Counted from the first letter of the stretch, positions 6,919 to 15,292 are shown. The stretch is 49,726 bases of DNA from Streptomyces sp. G-G2 (GCF_030063135.1 NZ_JASISO010000056.1:1-49726); one strand, 5' to 3'. The notes: a model not told the origin generated them from the sequence alone. Program-made: numbers and translations.

Positions 6919-9900
6919 CTATCGCTCCTGCTGGTAAGTGGGGTCGACGTGGTAACTGCCGGTCGCCGGACCGGGGGTGCCCGCCTGACGGCCCTGCTGG
7001 ATACCGCGCCGCAGGTTGGTGAGCCTGCCGCGGACGTCGTCGGGCGAACGCGAGACCTGCGGGCCCGCTTGGGCCTCGGCCTGCTGCTGGGCGGTCCCCG
7101 CGACGAGGTTCGCGCGGGGCACCCGGCGGGGGAGCCCCGACGTGGTGATCCCGCCCGCGGCGGGCTGGCGCACGCGCTCGGCCTGCCGCATCAGCTCGTC
7201 GTTGGGGGAGGAGCGCCAGCTCACGGTCGGCGAGCCGGGCGCGGCGTTCTGCGCGGGCTCGGCCGCGCGCTCCTGGCCGCGCTGGGGCAGCGGCTGCTGC
7301 GGAGTGGCGGCCACCGGGGCGGGCCCGGTCGGCAGACCCTGCTGCGGCTGCTGGGGTACGGCCGGTGCCTGGCCGGGGGGCTGCTCGCCCTCCTGGCGGA
7401 ACCAGTTCGACTCCAGGTTGTCGAAGAGCGGGGTCCGGGCGTCGCCCGGGTGCTGGGCCGGGGGCAGCGCCTCCGGCTGGCGGGCCTGGGGCAGCCCCGG
7501 AGCCTCGGCACGGGCCGCCGGTACGGGCGCCCCCGGCTGCTGGTGCTGCGGCTGCTGCGGGTGGCCGTCCTGGTCGCCGTAGCCGCCGACACCGGGGCCG
7601 CCGGTGCGCGGGGCCCCGAAGTCGGGCCGCTCGAACTGGCCCGTCCCGGACTGCGGGAAGTCGGGCCGCGCGAACTGGCCGGTGGTGGAAGGGTTCTGGG
7701 CGCCCGGGAAGTCGGGGCGCGCGAACTGGCCGGTGGCCGACGGGTCCTGGGAACCGAGGTCCGGGCGGGCGAACTGGCCCGTGGAGCCGGGGTCCTGGAA
7801 GCCGCCGGAGGTGCCGGGCCGCGCGAACTGGCCCGTGGTGGACGGGTTCGGCGCACTGAAGTCCGGGCGGGCGAACTCGGCCGTGGAGCCGGGGCCCTGG
7901 ACCTCGTCGTGCCCGCGGGGAACGTCCTGGCCACCGCGCCGGCCAGGGTCGGCCCCCCAGCTGGGGGTCTGCGGGAGCCCGGCGGCCGCGGCACTGCCCG
8001 CGCCCGGAAGCTCCGGACGCGGAGCGCCACCGCGCGGCGGCAGCTGCGGCCGCACCCGCGGGGTCACGGGCGCGTCCTGGCCCGGGGCCTGGCCCGGAGC
8101 CGGGGGCTGCGGACGCTCGAAGCCGCCGCCCTGCGGGGACGCCCCGGGGGCCTGACGGTTCTGCGGGGCGCCGAACGGGTCATGCTGACCCTGACCGGCG
8201 GTCCCGGAGGTGGTGGGCCCGCCCGGGACGACGCCGGGGCGGCCCTGAGGCTGCCAGCCGCCCGTCGCGCGCCCGGCCCCGGCCACCGGCGCACCGGCAC
8301 CGAAGGCGTTCGGGCCCTGCGGAGCCTGACCGCGGCCGGGCTGCTGCTGGCCCCGGCCGCCCTGCTGGTTCTGCTGTCCCTGGGGACGCTGCTGGCCGGA
8401 GTTCTCACGACCGGGCAGCGCGGCACGCTGGCCGCCGCCGGAGACCTGGCCGCGCTGCGGCGCCGCGCCCAGGGGAGGACGTACGCCCGTACCGGAGACC
8501 GCGCCCTGCTGGCCCGCGGCCGGCTGCACACCCGGTCCGCCCTGGCCGCCCGACATCGGGGCGGGCTTCTTGCCGCCCTGCGCCACGTCGACCGGGAGCA
8601 TGACGAGCGCCGTCGTACCACCGGAGTCGGAGGGACGCAGCTGGATCCGGATGCCGTGTCGCAGGGACAGGCGGCCGACCACGAACAGACCCATGCGGCG
8701 CGAGACCGAGACGTCCACGGTGGGCGGCGCGGCGAGCCGCTCGTTGATCGCGGCCAGGTCCTCGGGGGACAGGCCGATACCGGTGTCGTGGATCTCGACC
8801 AGGACGCGGCCGTCGGGCAGCGCGTGACCGGTCACCTTGACCTTGGTCTGCGGGGAGGAGAACGAGGTGGCGTTCTCCAGCAGCTCGGCGAGCAGGTGCA
8901 CGAGGTCGTTGACGACGCGGCCGGCGACGTCGGTGCCGGGCACCGACGACAGCTCGATGCGCTCGTACTGCTCCACCTCGGACGCGGCGGCACGCAGGAC
9001 ATCGACCAGCGGGACCGGCCGGGTCCACCGGCGGCCCGGCTCCTCGCCCGCGAGGACGAGGAGGTTCTCGCCGTTACGGCGCATGCGGGTCGCGAGGTGG
9101 TCGAGCTTGAAGAGCGAGGACAGCTGGTCCGGGTCGGCCTCGCGCGACTCCAGCTCGGAGATGAGCGAGAGCTGGCGCTGGATGAGGCCCTGCGAACGGC
9201 GCGAGAGGTTGGTGAACATCGCGTTGACGTTGCCTCGCAGGAGGGCCTGCTCGGCGGCGAGCCGGACGGCCTCGCGGTGCACGTCGTCGAAGGCCGCGGC
9301 CACCTGGCCGATCTCGTCCCGCGAGTGCACACCGACCGACTCCACGGAGGTGTCGACGTCCTGCGGGTCGGTCTCGGAGAGCTGCCTGACGAGCTCGGGC
9401 AGGCGTTCCTGGGCGACCCGGGTCGCGGTGTCCTGCAGACGGCGCAGGGAGCGGATCATCGACCGGGCCATGACGAAGGCGCCGACGAGGGAGACACCGA
9501 GGACGAGGAGGATCAGGGCGCCGTTGATGATGGCGTCCTGCTGAGACTGGTTCTTCAGCTCGCGGGCCTTCTGCTCCATGTCCTCGAGCAGGGTCAGCTC
9601 GATGACCTTCATGGCCTGGAGCTTGGTGTCGTCGGCGTCGTACCAGTCCATCCAGGACCGGTTCTTCTCCTTCGAGAACTGCCCCTCGGTGGTCAGCACG
9701 CGGCGGGCGTAGTGGTCGGCGGTGCCGATCTCGCTGTTGCCGTCGCCGAGCGCCTGGAGGAGCTCCTCGGGCTTGCCCTGGTAGACGAGTTCGAAGGTCT
9801 TCTTCGACTGGCTCTCGCCGCGCTGGGCGGCCAGGGCGTACAGGCGGTCGTTCTCGCTGAGCTTGCCGGGCTCGGCACCGGTCTCCGGGAGCGCCGCGGC

Positions 9901-10800
9901 GATGACCGCGCGCTGGATCGAGGCGTACTCCTTGGCGGACGAGAAGGCCGCCAGGGCGCGCGTGCGCTTGATCATCTCCGGGCTGGAGGTGGCCTGGGCC
10001 ATGTCCTGGGAGAGCGAGAGCAGCGAGACGATCAGGCCGTTGTACTCGGAGACCGTCTGCTGGGCGCCGTTCACGTACGCCTTCTTGCGGATGTCCTCGA
10101 TGCCCGCGAGCTGACGGCCGATCTGCAGGACGTTGTTGCGGATCGACTTGAGGGTGTCGTCCTTGTCCTGGGCGTTGTCGATCTTGTCGGTCGCACCGGC
10201 GAAGGCGGTCGCCGCGGCGTCCGTCTGGTCGCGGACGCCCTGCACCAGGCTGTTGGCCTTGCCCGTCTTGACCACCGACAGCGGACCCGCCGACTTGTCG
10301 CGCTCCTCCTGGAGCGCGGCGGCCAGGTTGGTGGCCTGCCGGGTCATCGTCGTCAGCAGCTGCATGTGCTCCAGCTGCGCGATGTCGTTGAGCGAGTCGT
10401 TGATGCGGAAGCCACCGAGCGTGGTGGCGGCGACGACCGGCAGGGTCAGCAGCGACACCAGTCGCGTGCTGATGCGCCAGTTCTGCAGGGCGAGCCGGGA
10501 GCCGGGCCCACTGGGGGCCTTCGGTATCGCCAGGTCCCGCTCGGCCGACTCGTCCACGGCGGTCTTGCCGCTCGCCTTGGCCTTCGCCTTCGCCTTGGGG
10601 CTCTTGCCCCTGCCCTTCGCCTTGGGGGCGGCGGGCGTGTCAGGGCCCGTGCCGCCGGCAGCCGGCCCGCGGTTCTGGGCGTGCTGGGGCGAGGAGCCAC
10701 GGTCGGTCCCGCTGCGCGGCTCCTGCTCCGCCGCAGCGTCCCCCAGTCCCTGGCGGGCCTGGGGAGACCCCATTCCATCCCTCTTGAAACGTCCCTGCAC
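6919..10800 (-). CDS. cvnA: Conservon sensor histidine kinase-like protein CvnA (upstream conservon)
   Basis: A 1293-residue sensor kinase-like membrane protein. I place the start at GTG 10800 because the preceding AGAGGTTG matches the leader of the second cvnA. An ATG at 10773 with AGAGGG upstream is a good alternative. The N-terminus is basic (a run of Lys-Ala repeats). Transmembrane helices lie near residues 112-135 and 422-446. The kinase core includes FKLDHLATRMRR, LLENATSFSS near 640 and DTGIGL. A Pro/Gly/Gln-rich tail of more than 500 residues carries six TGQFARPDF-like repeats (coding bases 7618-7892). It ends with the same GLPRRVP...RGRLTNLRRG block as the other CvnA. The signal sensed is unknown. 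Confidence 0.92.
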   Translation of the reverse strand: MQGRFKRDGMGSPQARQGLGDAAAEQEPRSGTDRGSSPQHAQNRGPAAGGTGPDTPAAPKAKGRGKSPKAKAKAKASGKTAVDESAERDLAIPKAPSGPGSRLALQNWRISTRLVSLLTLPVVAATTLGGFRINDSLNDIAQLEHMQLLTTMTRQATNLAAALQEERDKSAGPLSVVKTGKANSLVQGVRDQTDAAATAFAGATDKIDNAQDKDDTLKSIRNNVLQIGRQLAGIEDIRKKAYVNGAQQTVSEYNGLIVSLLSLSQDMAQATSSPEMIKRTRALAAFSSAKEYASIQRAVIAAALPETGAEPGKLSENDRLYALAAQRGESQSKKTFELVYQGKPEELLQALGDGNSEIGTADHYARRVLTTEGQFSKEKNRSWMDWYDADDTKLQAMKVIELTLLEDMEQKARELKNQSQQDAIINGALILLVLGVSLVGAFVMARSMIRSLRRLQDTATRVAQERLPELVRQLSETDPQDVDTSVESVGVHSRDEIGQVAAAFDDVHREAVRLAAEQALLRGNVNAMFTNLSRRSQGLIQRQLSLISELESREADPDQLSSLFKLDHLATRMRRNGENLLVLAGEEPGRRWTRPVPLVDVLRAAASEVEQYERIELSSVPGTDVAGRVVNDLVHLLAELLENATSFSSPQTKVKVTGHALPDGRVLVEIHDTGIGLSPEDLAAINERLAAPPTVDVSVSRRMGLFVVGRLSLRHGIRIQLRPSDSGGTTALVMLPVDVAQGGKKPAPMSGGQGGPGVQPAAGQQGAVSGTGVRPPLGAAPQRGQVSGGGQRAALPGRENSGQQRPQGQQNQQGGRGQQQPGRGQAPQGPNAFGAGAPVAGAGRATGGWQPQGRPGVVPGGPTTSGTAGQGQHDPFGAPQNRQAPGASPQGGGFERPQPPAPGQAPGQDAPVTPRVRPQLPPRGGAPRPELPGAGSAAAAGLPQTPSWGADPGRRGGQDVPRGHDEVQGPGSTAEFARPDFSAPNPSTTGQFARPGTSGGFQDPGSTGQFARPDLGSQDPSATGQFARPDFPGAQNPSTTGQFARPDFPQSGTGQFERPDFGAPRTGGPGVGGYGDQDGHPQQPQHQQPGAPVPAARAEAPGLPQARQPEALPPAQHPGDARTPLFDNLESNWFRQEGEQPPGQAPAVPQQPQQGLPTGPAPVAATPQQPLPQRGQERAAEPAQNAAPGSPTVSWRSSPNDELMRQAERVRQPAAGGITTSGLPRRVPRANLVAGTAQQQAEAQAGPQVSRSPDDVRGRLTNLRRGIQQGRQAGTPGPATGSYHVDPTYQQER

Positions 10801-11381
10801 TAGCTCGCAACCTCTGGACCAGGCGTCCCTCCGGGCGACCGGCGGGACGGTGTCGAGTCGTGGGGCACTGACGGCCCCATGGTGGTCGTCGGTGACCGGC
10901 GCGTCTCCCTCTCTGTGCCGCCGCGCTCGGCGCATAGTCGCGCCGCTTGCGCGCCGGCTGATTCCCGCGGCGGTCCCGCGAATTCCAGCACAGTGGCGGA
11001 TCTCCAACAAGGTGCGAGCGTTCGGCCGGGGAGTCGGTTACGGCTTGTGACAGAGGGGCTACCCGATGTGGAAGCCTTTTCGGTGGAAAGTGGACTTTTG
11101 CTGTGCAATCCCTATGACCCGCCGGGTGTCCCAGTCGAGATGATCAGGAGCGGAATGGCGCGTTCAGTGGCGCAATGTCCGTTTTCTGGGGCGGAATTGA
11201 CTGACCGTTATGACCGTAATGACCGGTCACTGGTGAGCAAACTCACACAGCCGTGGCCATTACTTCTCCGTTCGTCGGGGGATTCAGATGTTTAGCCTGG
11301 CTCTTTACAGCGACGGCACGCCCGACAACCGGCGCCCACGAGGTGCGTCCGGCCCCCAAGCGACAAGGGTCCGATACTCCG
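10801..11381. other. Divergent intergenic region between cvnA and the small ANPRRT protein gene
   Basis: About 580 bases without a convincing gene on either strand. Base composition drops to more A/T around 11080-11290, as expected of a Streptomyces promoter region serving the leftward conservon and perhaps the rightward small gene. The clearest element is a triple TGACCG repeat at 11202-11229, annotated separately. No strong -35/-10 pair could be assigned to the conservon. Confidence 0.55.
11202..11229. promoter_or_regulatory. Three tandem TGACCG repeats at 9-base spacing (possible operator)
   Basis: TGACCG occurs at 11202, 11211 and 11220, exactly nine bases apart. The last copy extends into the palindrome TGACCGGTCA (11220-11229). 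A TTGACT precedes the array by a few bases. Evenly phased direct repeats in a divergent promoter region resemble a multimeric regulator-binding site. The function is inferred from pattern only. Confidence 0.4.
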
Positions 11382-11576
11382 ATGAGTACGCAGAAGACGA
11401 CGATGATGTTCCGCAACATAGCCAACCCCCGCCGCACCACCCTGGCGCACCTGAAGGACGCCGAGGAGCTGCAGTCGGTCGAGGCTCCGGAGCACTCCGT
11501 CGAGCTGCCCACCCAGACGGCGAACCCGCGCCGCACCATCCTGATGGACGCCCCGGTGGCCCCCGCCGCGCCGTAG
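11382..11576 (+). CDS. Small protein with duplicated ANPRRT motif (unknown function)
   Basis: A 64-residue protein from ATG 11382 to TAG. A second ATG at 11403 (MMFRN) is possible because neither start has a strong ribosome site. The sequence carries the octad ANPRRTTL at residues 14-21 and again as ANPRRTIL at 47-54, separated by an acidic, hydrophilic linker. It ends in a Pro/Ala tail. There is no transmembrane helix, signal peptide or cysteine. I do not recognise a characterised family. The size and repeated motif would fit a peptide precursor or a small adaptor, but no modifying enzyme or transporter is next to it. It sits alone between the conservon promoter and the FAH gene. Confidence 0.65.
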   Translation: MSTQKTTMMFRNIANPRRTTLAHLKDAEELQSVEAPEHSVELPTQTANPRRTILMDAPVAPAAP

Positions 11577-11594
11577 CCGCGCGAGGTCACCGCG

Positions 11595-11639
11595 TGAAGG
11601 GCCCCGGTCCGCCGCGTTAGCCTGGAGTCCGCAGACTCC
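11595..11639 (+). promoter_or_regulatory. Putative promoter and 5'UTR hairpin of the FAH-gltX operon
   Basis: TGAAGG (11595-11600) and TAGCCT (11618-11623) are separated by 17 bases, an acceptable housekeeping-type pair. Directly downstream GGAGTC and GACTCC (11624-11639) form a six-pair hairpin at the expected transcript start. The assignment is by eye. Confidence 0.4.
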
Positions 11640-11687
11640 GGCCCACGCGGGCCACCCAGCGGACATACAGAGGGGCAGACGCAACAC

Positions 11688-12509
11688 GTGCGCATCGCCA
11701 GGTTCTCGATCGACGGAAATGTCGCCTTCGGCGCGGTCGAGGGCGACGCCGCCCCCGGCGCCGAGGGCGGGCTCGTCCTCGACATCATCAAGGGCATCCC
11801 GTACGGGGACTTCGAACTGTCCGGAACGAAGGTCCCCCTGGACCCGTCCTCCCGGGACCGGGTCCGGCTCCTCCCGCCCGTGCTGCCCAGCAAGATCGTG
11901 GCCATCGGCCGCAACTATGCGGAGCACGCGGCGGAGCTGGGCAACGCCATCGTCGATGATCAAGGCCGCCTGGACGCGCCGATCACCTTCTTCAAGCCCT
12001 CCACCTCGGTGATCGGGCCGGGCGACCCGATCGCCTACCCCTCCTTCTCCCAGGACGTCCACCACGAGGCTGAGCTGGCCGTGGTGATCGGCCGGATGTG
12101 CCGCGAGGTCCCGCGCGAGCGCGTGAAGGACGTCATCCTCGGCTACACCTGTGCCAACGACCTCACCGCGCGCGACGTGCAGCAGCGCGAGAAGCAGTGG
12201 GCCCGGGCCAAGGGCTTCGACGGCGCCTGTCCCCTCGGCCCCTGGATCGAGACCGACCTGGACCCGAGCGACCTGGCCGTCCAGTGCACCGTGAACGGCG
12301 AACAGCGCCAGCTCGGCCGCACCAGCGACATGGTCCGCTCCATCGAGGACCTGATCGTGCACATCACCGAGGCCATGACGCTGCTCCCCGGCGACGTCAT
12401 CCTCACCGGGACCCCGGCCGGAGTCGGCCCCCTCAACGTCGGCGACGAGGTCGCCGTCACCATCGAAGGCATCGGCACTCTCACCAACAAGGTGATCAAG
12501 CGTGGTTAA
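11688..12509 (+). CDS. Fumarylacetoacetate hydrolase (FAH) family protein
   Basis: A 273-residue protein of the FAH superfamily, Mg2+ enzymes that hydrolyse, decarboxylate or isomerise diketo acids in catabolism of aromatic compounds. Visible family motifs are KIVAIGRNYAEHAAELGN, FFKPSTSVIGPGDPI, the metal-binding HHEAELAVVIG, YTCANDLTARDVQ, KGFDGACPLGPW and LTGTPAGVG. The GTG start follows AGAGGGG at a rather long spacing. The length is normal for the single-domain class. The gene overlaps gltX by eight bases, so the two are probably cotranscribed, although no metabolic link to tRNA charging is obvious. The exact substrate cannot be assigned from sequence. Confidence 0.93.
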   Translation: MRIARFSIDGNVAFGAVEGDAAPGAEGGLVLDIIKGIPYGDFELSGTKVPLDPSSRDRVRLLPPVLPSKIVAIGRNYAEHAAELGNAIVDDQGRLDAPITFFKPSTSVIGPGDPIAYPSFSQDVHHEAELAVVIGRMCREVPRERVKDVILGYTCANDLTARDVQQREKQWARAKGFDGACPLGPWIETDLDPSDLAVQCTVNGEQRQLGRTSDMVRSIEDLIVHITEAMTLLPGDVILTGTPAGVGPLNVGDEVAVTIEGIGTLTNKVIKRG

Positions 12510-13959
12510 CGCACCTGTCCGCGTACGTTTCTGTCCCTCCCCGACCGGCAACCCCCACGTCGGCCTGGTCCGGACCGCCCTCTTCAACTGGGCGTTCGCC
12601 CGCCACCACGGCGGTACGTTCGTCTTCCGCATCGAGGACACCGACGCGGCCCGCGACTCCGAGGAGTCGTACGCGCAGCTGCTCGACTCGCTGCGCTGGC
12701 TCGGCTTCACCTGGGACGAGGGCCCCGAGGTCGGCGGCCCGCACGCCCCGTACCGCCAGTCCGAGCGCATGGACATCTACGCGGACGTCGCGAAGAAGCT
12801 CAAGGACGGCGGCTACGCCTACGACTGCTACTGCACCACCGAGGAGCTGGACGCGCGCCGCGACGCCGCACGCGCCGCGGGGAAGCCGTCCGGCTACGAC
12901 GGCACCTGCCGTGAGCTGAGCGCCGACCAGGTGGCGGCGTACCAGGCCGAGGGCCGCTCCTCGATCGTCCGCTTCCGGATGCCCGACGAGACGATCACCT
13001 TCACCGACCTGGTCCGCGGCGAGCTGTCCTTCACCCCGGAGAACGTGCCGGACTTCGGCATCGTCCGGGCCAACGGCGCCCCGCTGTACACCCTGGTCAA
13101 TCCGGTCGACGACGCGCTGATGGAGATCACGCACGTACTGCGCGGCGAGGACCTGCTGTCCTCCACCCCGCGCCAGATCGCGCTCTACGGCGCCCTGATC
13201 GAGCTGGGCATCGCCAAGGCCGTGCCCTCCTTCGGCCACCTGCCGTACGTGATGGGCGAGGGCAACAAGAAGCTCTCCAAGCGCGACCCGGAGTCCTCGC
13301 TCAACCTGTACCGCGAGCGCGGCTTCCTCCCCGAGGGCCTGCTGAACTACCTCTCGCTGCTCGGCTGGTCCTTCTCCAAGGACCAGGACGTCTTCTCGAT
13401 CGAGGAGATGGTGGCGAAGTTCGACATCCCCGAGGTCAACGCCAACCCGGCGCGCTTCGACCTCAAGAAGTGCGAGTCGATCAACGGCGACCACATCCGC
13501 ATGCTGGACGTGAAGGCCTTCGCCGAGGCCTGCACCCCCTGGCTGCGCGCCCCGCACGCCCCGTGGGCCCCCGAGGCCTTCGACCAGGCGGCCTGGGAGG
13601 CCATCGCCCCCCACGCGCAGACCCGCCTGGCGGTCCTGTCGGACATCACCGCCAACGTCGACTTCCTCTTCCTCGACGAGCCGGTCGAGGACCAGCCCTC
13701 GTGGGACAAGGCGATGAAGGGCGAGCCCGCGGCCCTGCTGACCACGGCCCGCGCCAACCTGGAGGCGGCCGACTGGAGCGATCCCGAGGCGCTCAAACAG
13801 GCCGTCCTGACCGCGGGCGAGGCCCACGGCCTCAAGCTCGGCAAGGCGCAGGCGCCGGTCCGCGTCGCGGTCACCGGCCGCACGGTGGGCCTGCCGCTCT
13901 TCGAGTCCCTGGAGATCCTGGGCAAGGACAAGTCCCTGTCCCGCATCGACGCGGCGTAG
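12502..13959 (+). CDS. gltX: Glutamyl-tRNA synthetase (probably non-discriminating)
   Basis: A 485-residue class I synthetase that attaches glutamate to tRNA. The ATP-binding signature appears as PSPTGNPHVGLV and the KMSKS loop as GNKKLSKRDPESS. Length and motifs are those of the bacterial GltX group. Streptomycetes are known to lack GlnRS and to make Gln-tRNA by charging tRNA-Gln with Glu and amidating it with GatCAB, so this enzyme is expected to accept both tRNAs. That fits the tRNA-Gln and tRNA-Glu genes starting about 840 bases downstream. The GTG start lies inside the end of the FAH gene, with AAGGTGA upstream. Confidence 0.97.
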   Translation: MVNAPVRVRFCPSPTGNPHVGLVRTALFNWAFARHHGGTFVFRIEDTDAARDSEESYAQLLDSLRWLGFTWDEGPEVGGPHAPYRQSERMDIYADVAKKLKDGGYAYDCYCTTEELDARRDAARAAGKPSGYDGTCRELSADQVAAYQAEGRSSIVRFRMPDETITFTDLVRGELSFTPENVPDFGIVRANGAPLYTLVNPVDDALMEITHVLRGEDLLSSTPRQIALYGALIELGIAKAVPSFGHLPYVMGEGNKKLSKRDPESSLNLYRERGFLPEGLLNYLSLLGWSFSKDQDVFSIEEMVAKFDIPEVNANPARFDLKKCESINGDHIRMLDVKAFAEACTPWLRAPHAPWAPEAFDQAAWEAIAPHAQTRLAVLSDITANVDFLFLDEPVEDQPSWDKAMKGEPAALLTTARANLEAADWSDPEALKQAVLTAGEAHGLKLGKAQAPVRVAVTGRTVGLPLFESLEILGKDKSLSRIDAA

Positions 13960-13969
13960 GGTCGCCCGT

Positions 13970-14710
13970 ATGCCGATACGCGCGGTGCTGTGGGACATCG
14001 ACGACACGCTCTTCGACTACAGCGGGGCCGACACGGCCGGTCTCGAGGCCCACCTGGCGCAGGAGGGCCTCGCGGGGCGGTACGGGTCTGCGCGGCGGGC
14101 CCTGGAGCTGTGGCGGGCGTACACCGACCGGCACTGGGGCCGCTTCGCCGCGGGTGAGGTCGACTTCCAGGAGCAGCGGCGCGACCGCGTCCGGGACTTC
14201 CTGGAGCGGCCCGCGCTGAGCGGCGCGCTGGCGGACGCCTGGTTCGACCGGTACGTCGCGCACTACAAGGCCGCCTGGGCCGTCTTCCCGGACGTGGTGC
14301 CCGTACTCGACCTGCTGGCCGGTACCCACCGGCACGGGGTGCTCTCCAACTCCTCCTTCGCCAACCAGGACCCCAAGCTGCGCTTCCTCGGCCTGCGGGA
14401 GCGCTTCGAGGTCCTCGTGTGCGCCGCCGAGCTGGGCTGCAGCAAGCCCGACGCGGCCGCTTTCCTGGCAGCCTGCGAGGCCATGGGGCTCGCGCCGGAC
14501 GAGGTGGCCTACGTGGGTGACCAGCCGGAGATCGACGCGCGCGGGGCGCGTGACGCCGGTCTGGTGGCCGTCTGGCTCGACCGGGGCGAGGGGCGGGGCG
14601 CGCGGCCCGGTCCGGCCCCCGAGAGGGTGCACCGGATCACCGGACTCGCGCAGCTTCCTGCCCTGCTGGCCGGGGATACCCGTTTTGGAGCACGGTCAGG
14701 CATCCGGTAA
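13970..14710 (+). CDS. HAD-superfamily hydrolase
   Basis: A 246-residue haloacid-dehalogenase-like hydrolase, most likely a small-molecule phosphatase. Motif I is LWDIDDTLFDYSG with both catalytic aspartates, motif II is the Ser of VLSNSS, motif III is the Lys of SKPDAAAF, and motif IV is VGDQPEIDARGARDAG. A helical cap domain fits between motifs I and II (residues ~20-100). It starts with ATG ten bases after the gltX stop, with AGGGT upstream, so it is probably in the same operon. The last bases of the gene overlap the -35 region of the tRNA promoter. The substrate is unknown. Confidence 0.9.
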   Translation: MPIRAVLWDIDDTLFDYSGADTAGLEAHLAQEGLAGRYGSARRALELWRAYTDRHWGRFAAGEVDFQEQRRDRVRDFLERPALSGALADAWFDRYVAHYKAAWAVFPDVVPVLDLLAGTHRHGVLSNSSFANQDPKLRFLGLRERFEVLVCAAELGCSKPDAAAFLAACEAMGLAPDEVAYVGDQPEIDARGARDAGLVAVWLDRGEGRGARPGPAPERVHRITGLAQLPALLAGDTRFGARSGIR

Positions 14711-14713
14711 TGT
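14685..14713 (+). promoter_or_regulatory. Promoter of the tRNA-Gln/Glu cluster
   Basis: TTGGAG (14685-14690) and TAATGT (14708-14713) with a 17-base spacer form a good vegetative promoter overlapping the end of the HAD gene, about 85 bases before the first tRNA. In the leader, ACAACCC (14761-14767) can pair with GGGTTGT (14785-14791) just before tRNA-Gln, possibly a processing structure. Confidence 0.6.
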
Positions 14714-14798
14714 TCTTTCTGCGCCGCCGGTGCGGGCCGCAAGGTCAGAACGGAAGCGCAACAACCCAAACAAACCCCCGCAAGGGGTTGTGTTTTGG

Positions 14799-14870
14799 TG
14801 GGCTATAGTGTAATTGGCAACACGAGGGTTTCTGGTTCCCTTATTCTAGGTTCGAGTCCTGGTAGCCCAG
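14799..14870 (+). tRNA. tRNA-Gln (CUG), first copy
   Basis: A 72-base cloverleaf. Acceptor TGGGCTA pairs with TAGCCCA, the T-loop is TTCGAGT, and the anticodon loop TTCTGGT places CTG at positions 34-36, reading CAG codons. CCA is not encoded. It is identical to the second copy at 15129. Confidence 0.95.
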
Positions 14871-14897
14871 CGCAGTACAGAAGTAACGCAGTGCTTT

Positions 14898-14970
14898 GCC
14901 CCCGTTGTGTAGCGGCCTAGCACGCCGCCCTCTCAAGGCGGTAGCGCCGGTTCGAATCCGGTCGGGGGTA
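14898..14970 (+). tRNA. tRNA-Glu (CUC), first copy
   Basis: A 73-base cloverleaf. Acceptor GCCCCCG pairs with CGGGGGT, the anticodon stem is CCGCC/GGCGG around loop CTCTCAA with anticodon CTC, and the T-loop is TTCGAAT. The CCA end is not encoded. It lies 27 bases after tRNA-Gln, presumably on the same precursor transcript. Confidence 0.95.
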
Positions 14971-15031
14971 CAGATCCTTCCCGCGAGATCTCCAGGGTCG
15001 CACCCGGACGTCTTGATGCAGGATCGCTAGG

Positions 15032-15104
15032 GCCCCCGTTGTGTAGCGGCCTAGCACGCCGCCCTCTCAAGGCGGTAGCGCCGGTTCGAATCCGGTCGGG
15101 GGTA
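15032..15104 (+). tRNA. tRNA-Glu (CUC), second copy
   Basis: Sequence identical to the tRNA-Glu at 14898-14970, 61 bases downstream of it. It has the same CTC anticodon and lacks an encoded CCA. Confidence 0.95.
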
Positions 15105-15128
15105 CTGTCTAGCTGGTCTAGACCACTA

Positions 15129-15200
15129 TGGGCTATAGTGTAATTGGCAACACGAGGGTTTCTGGTTCCCTTATTCTAGGTTCGAGTCCTGGTAGCCCAG
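15129..15200 (+). tRNA. tRNA-Gln (CUG), second copy
   Basis: Sequence identical to the first tRNA-Gln copy. The bases just after it (CGCAG then A-rich) resemble those after the first copy, which suggests that a Gln-Glu unit was duplicated as a block. Confidence 0.95.
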
Positions 15201-15219
15201 CGCAGCACAAAGCATGCAG

Positions 15220-15292
15220 GCCCCCGTTGTGTAGCGGCCTAGCACGCCGCCCTCTCAAGGCGGTAGCGCCGGTTCGAATCCGGTCGGGGGTA
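15220..15292 (+). tRNA. tRNA-Glu (CUC), third copy
   Basis: The third identical copy of tRNA-Glu (CUC), 19 bases after the second tRNA-Gln and directly before a strong terminator. It is the last gene of the cluster. Confidence 0.95.

Noticed and set aside
6397..10803. Very long plus-strand open frame opposite the upstream cvnB/cvnA
   Set aside because: The same GC artefact. Codon positions show the bias of the minus-strand genes, and no domain is recognisable.
11382..11576. RiPP biosynthetic cluster around the ANPRRT-repeat peptide
   Set aside because: No lanthipeptide synthetase, YcaO, radical SAM, PEARL or dedicated transporter or peptidase lies nearby. The repeat alone is not enough.
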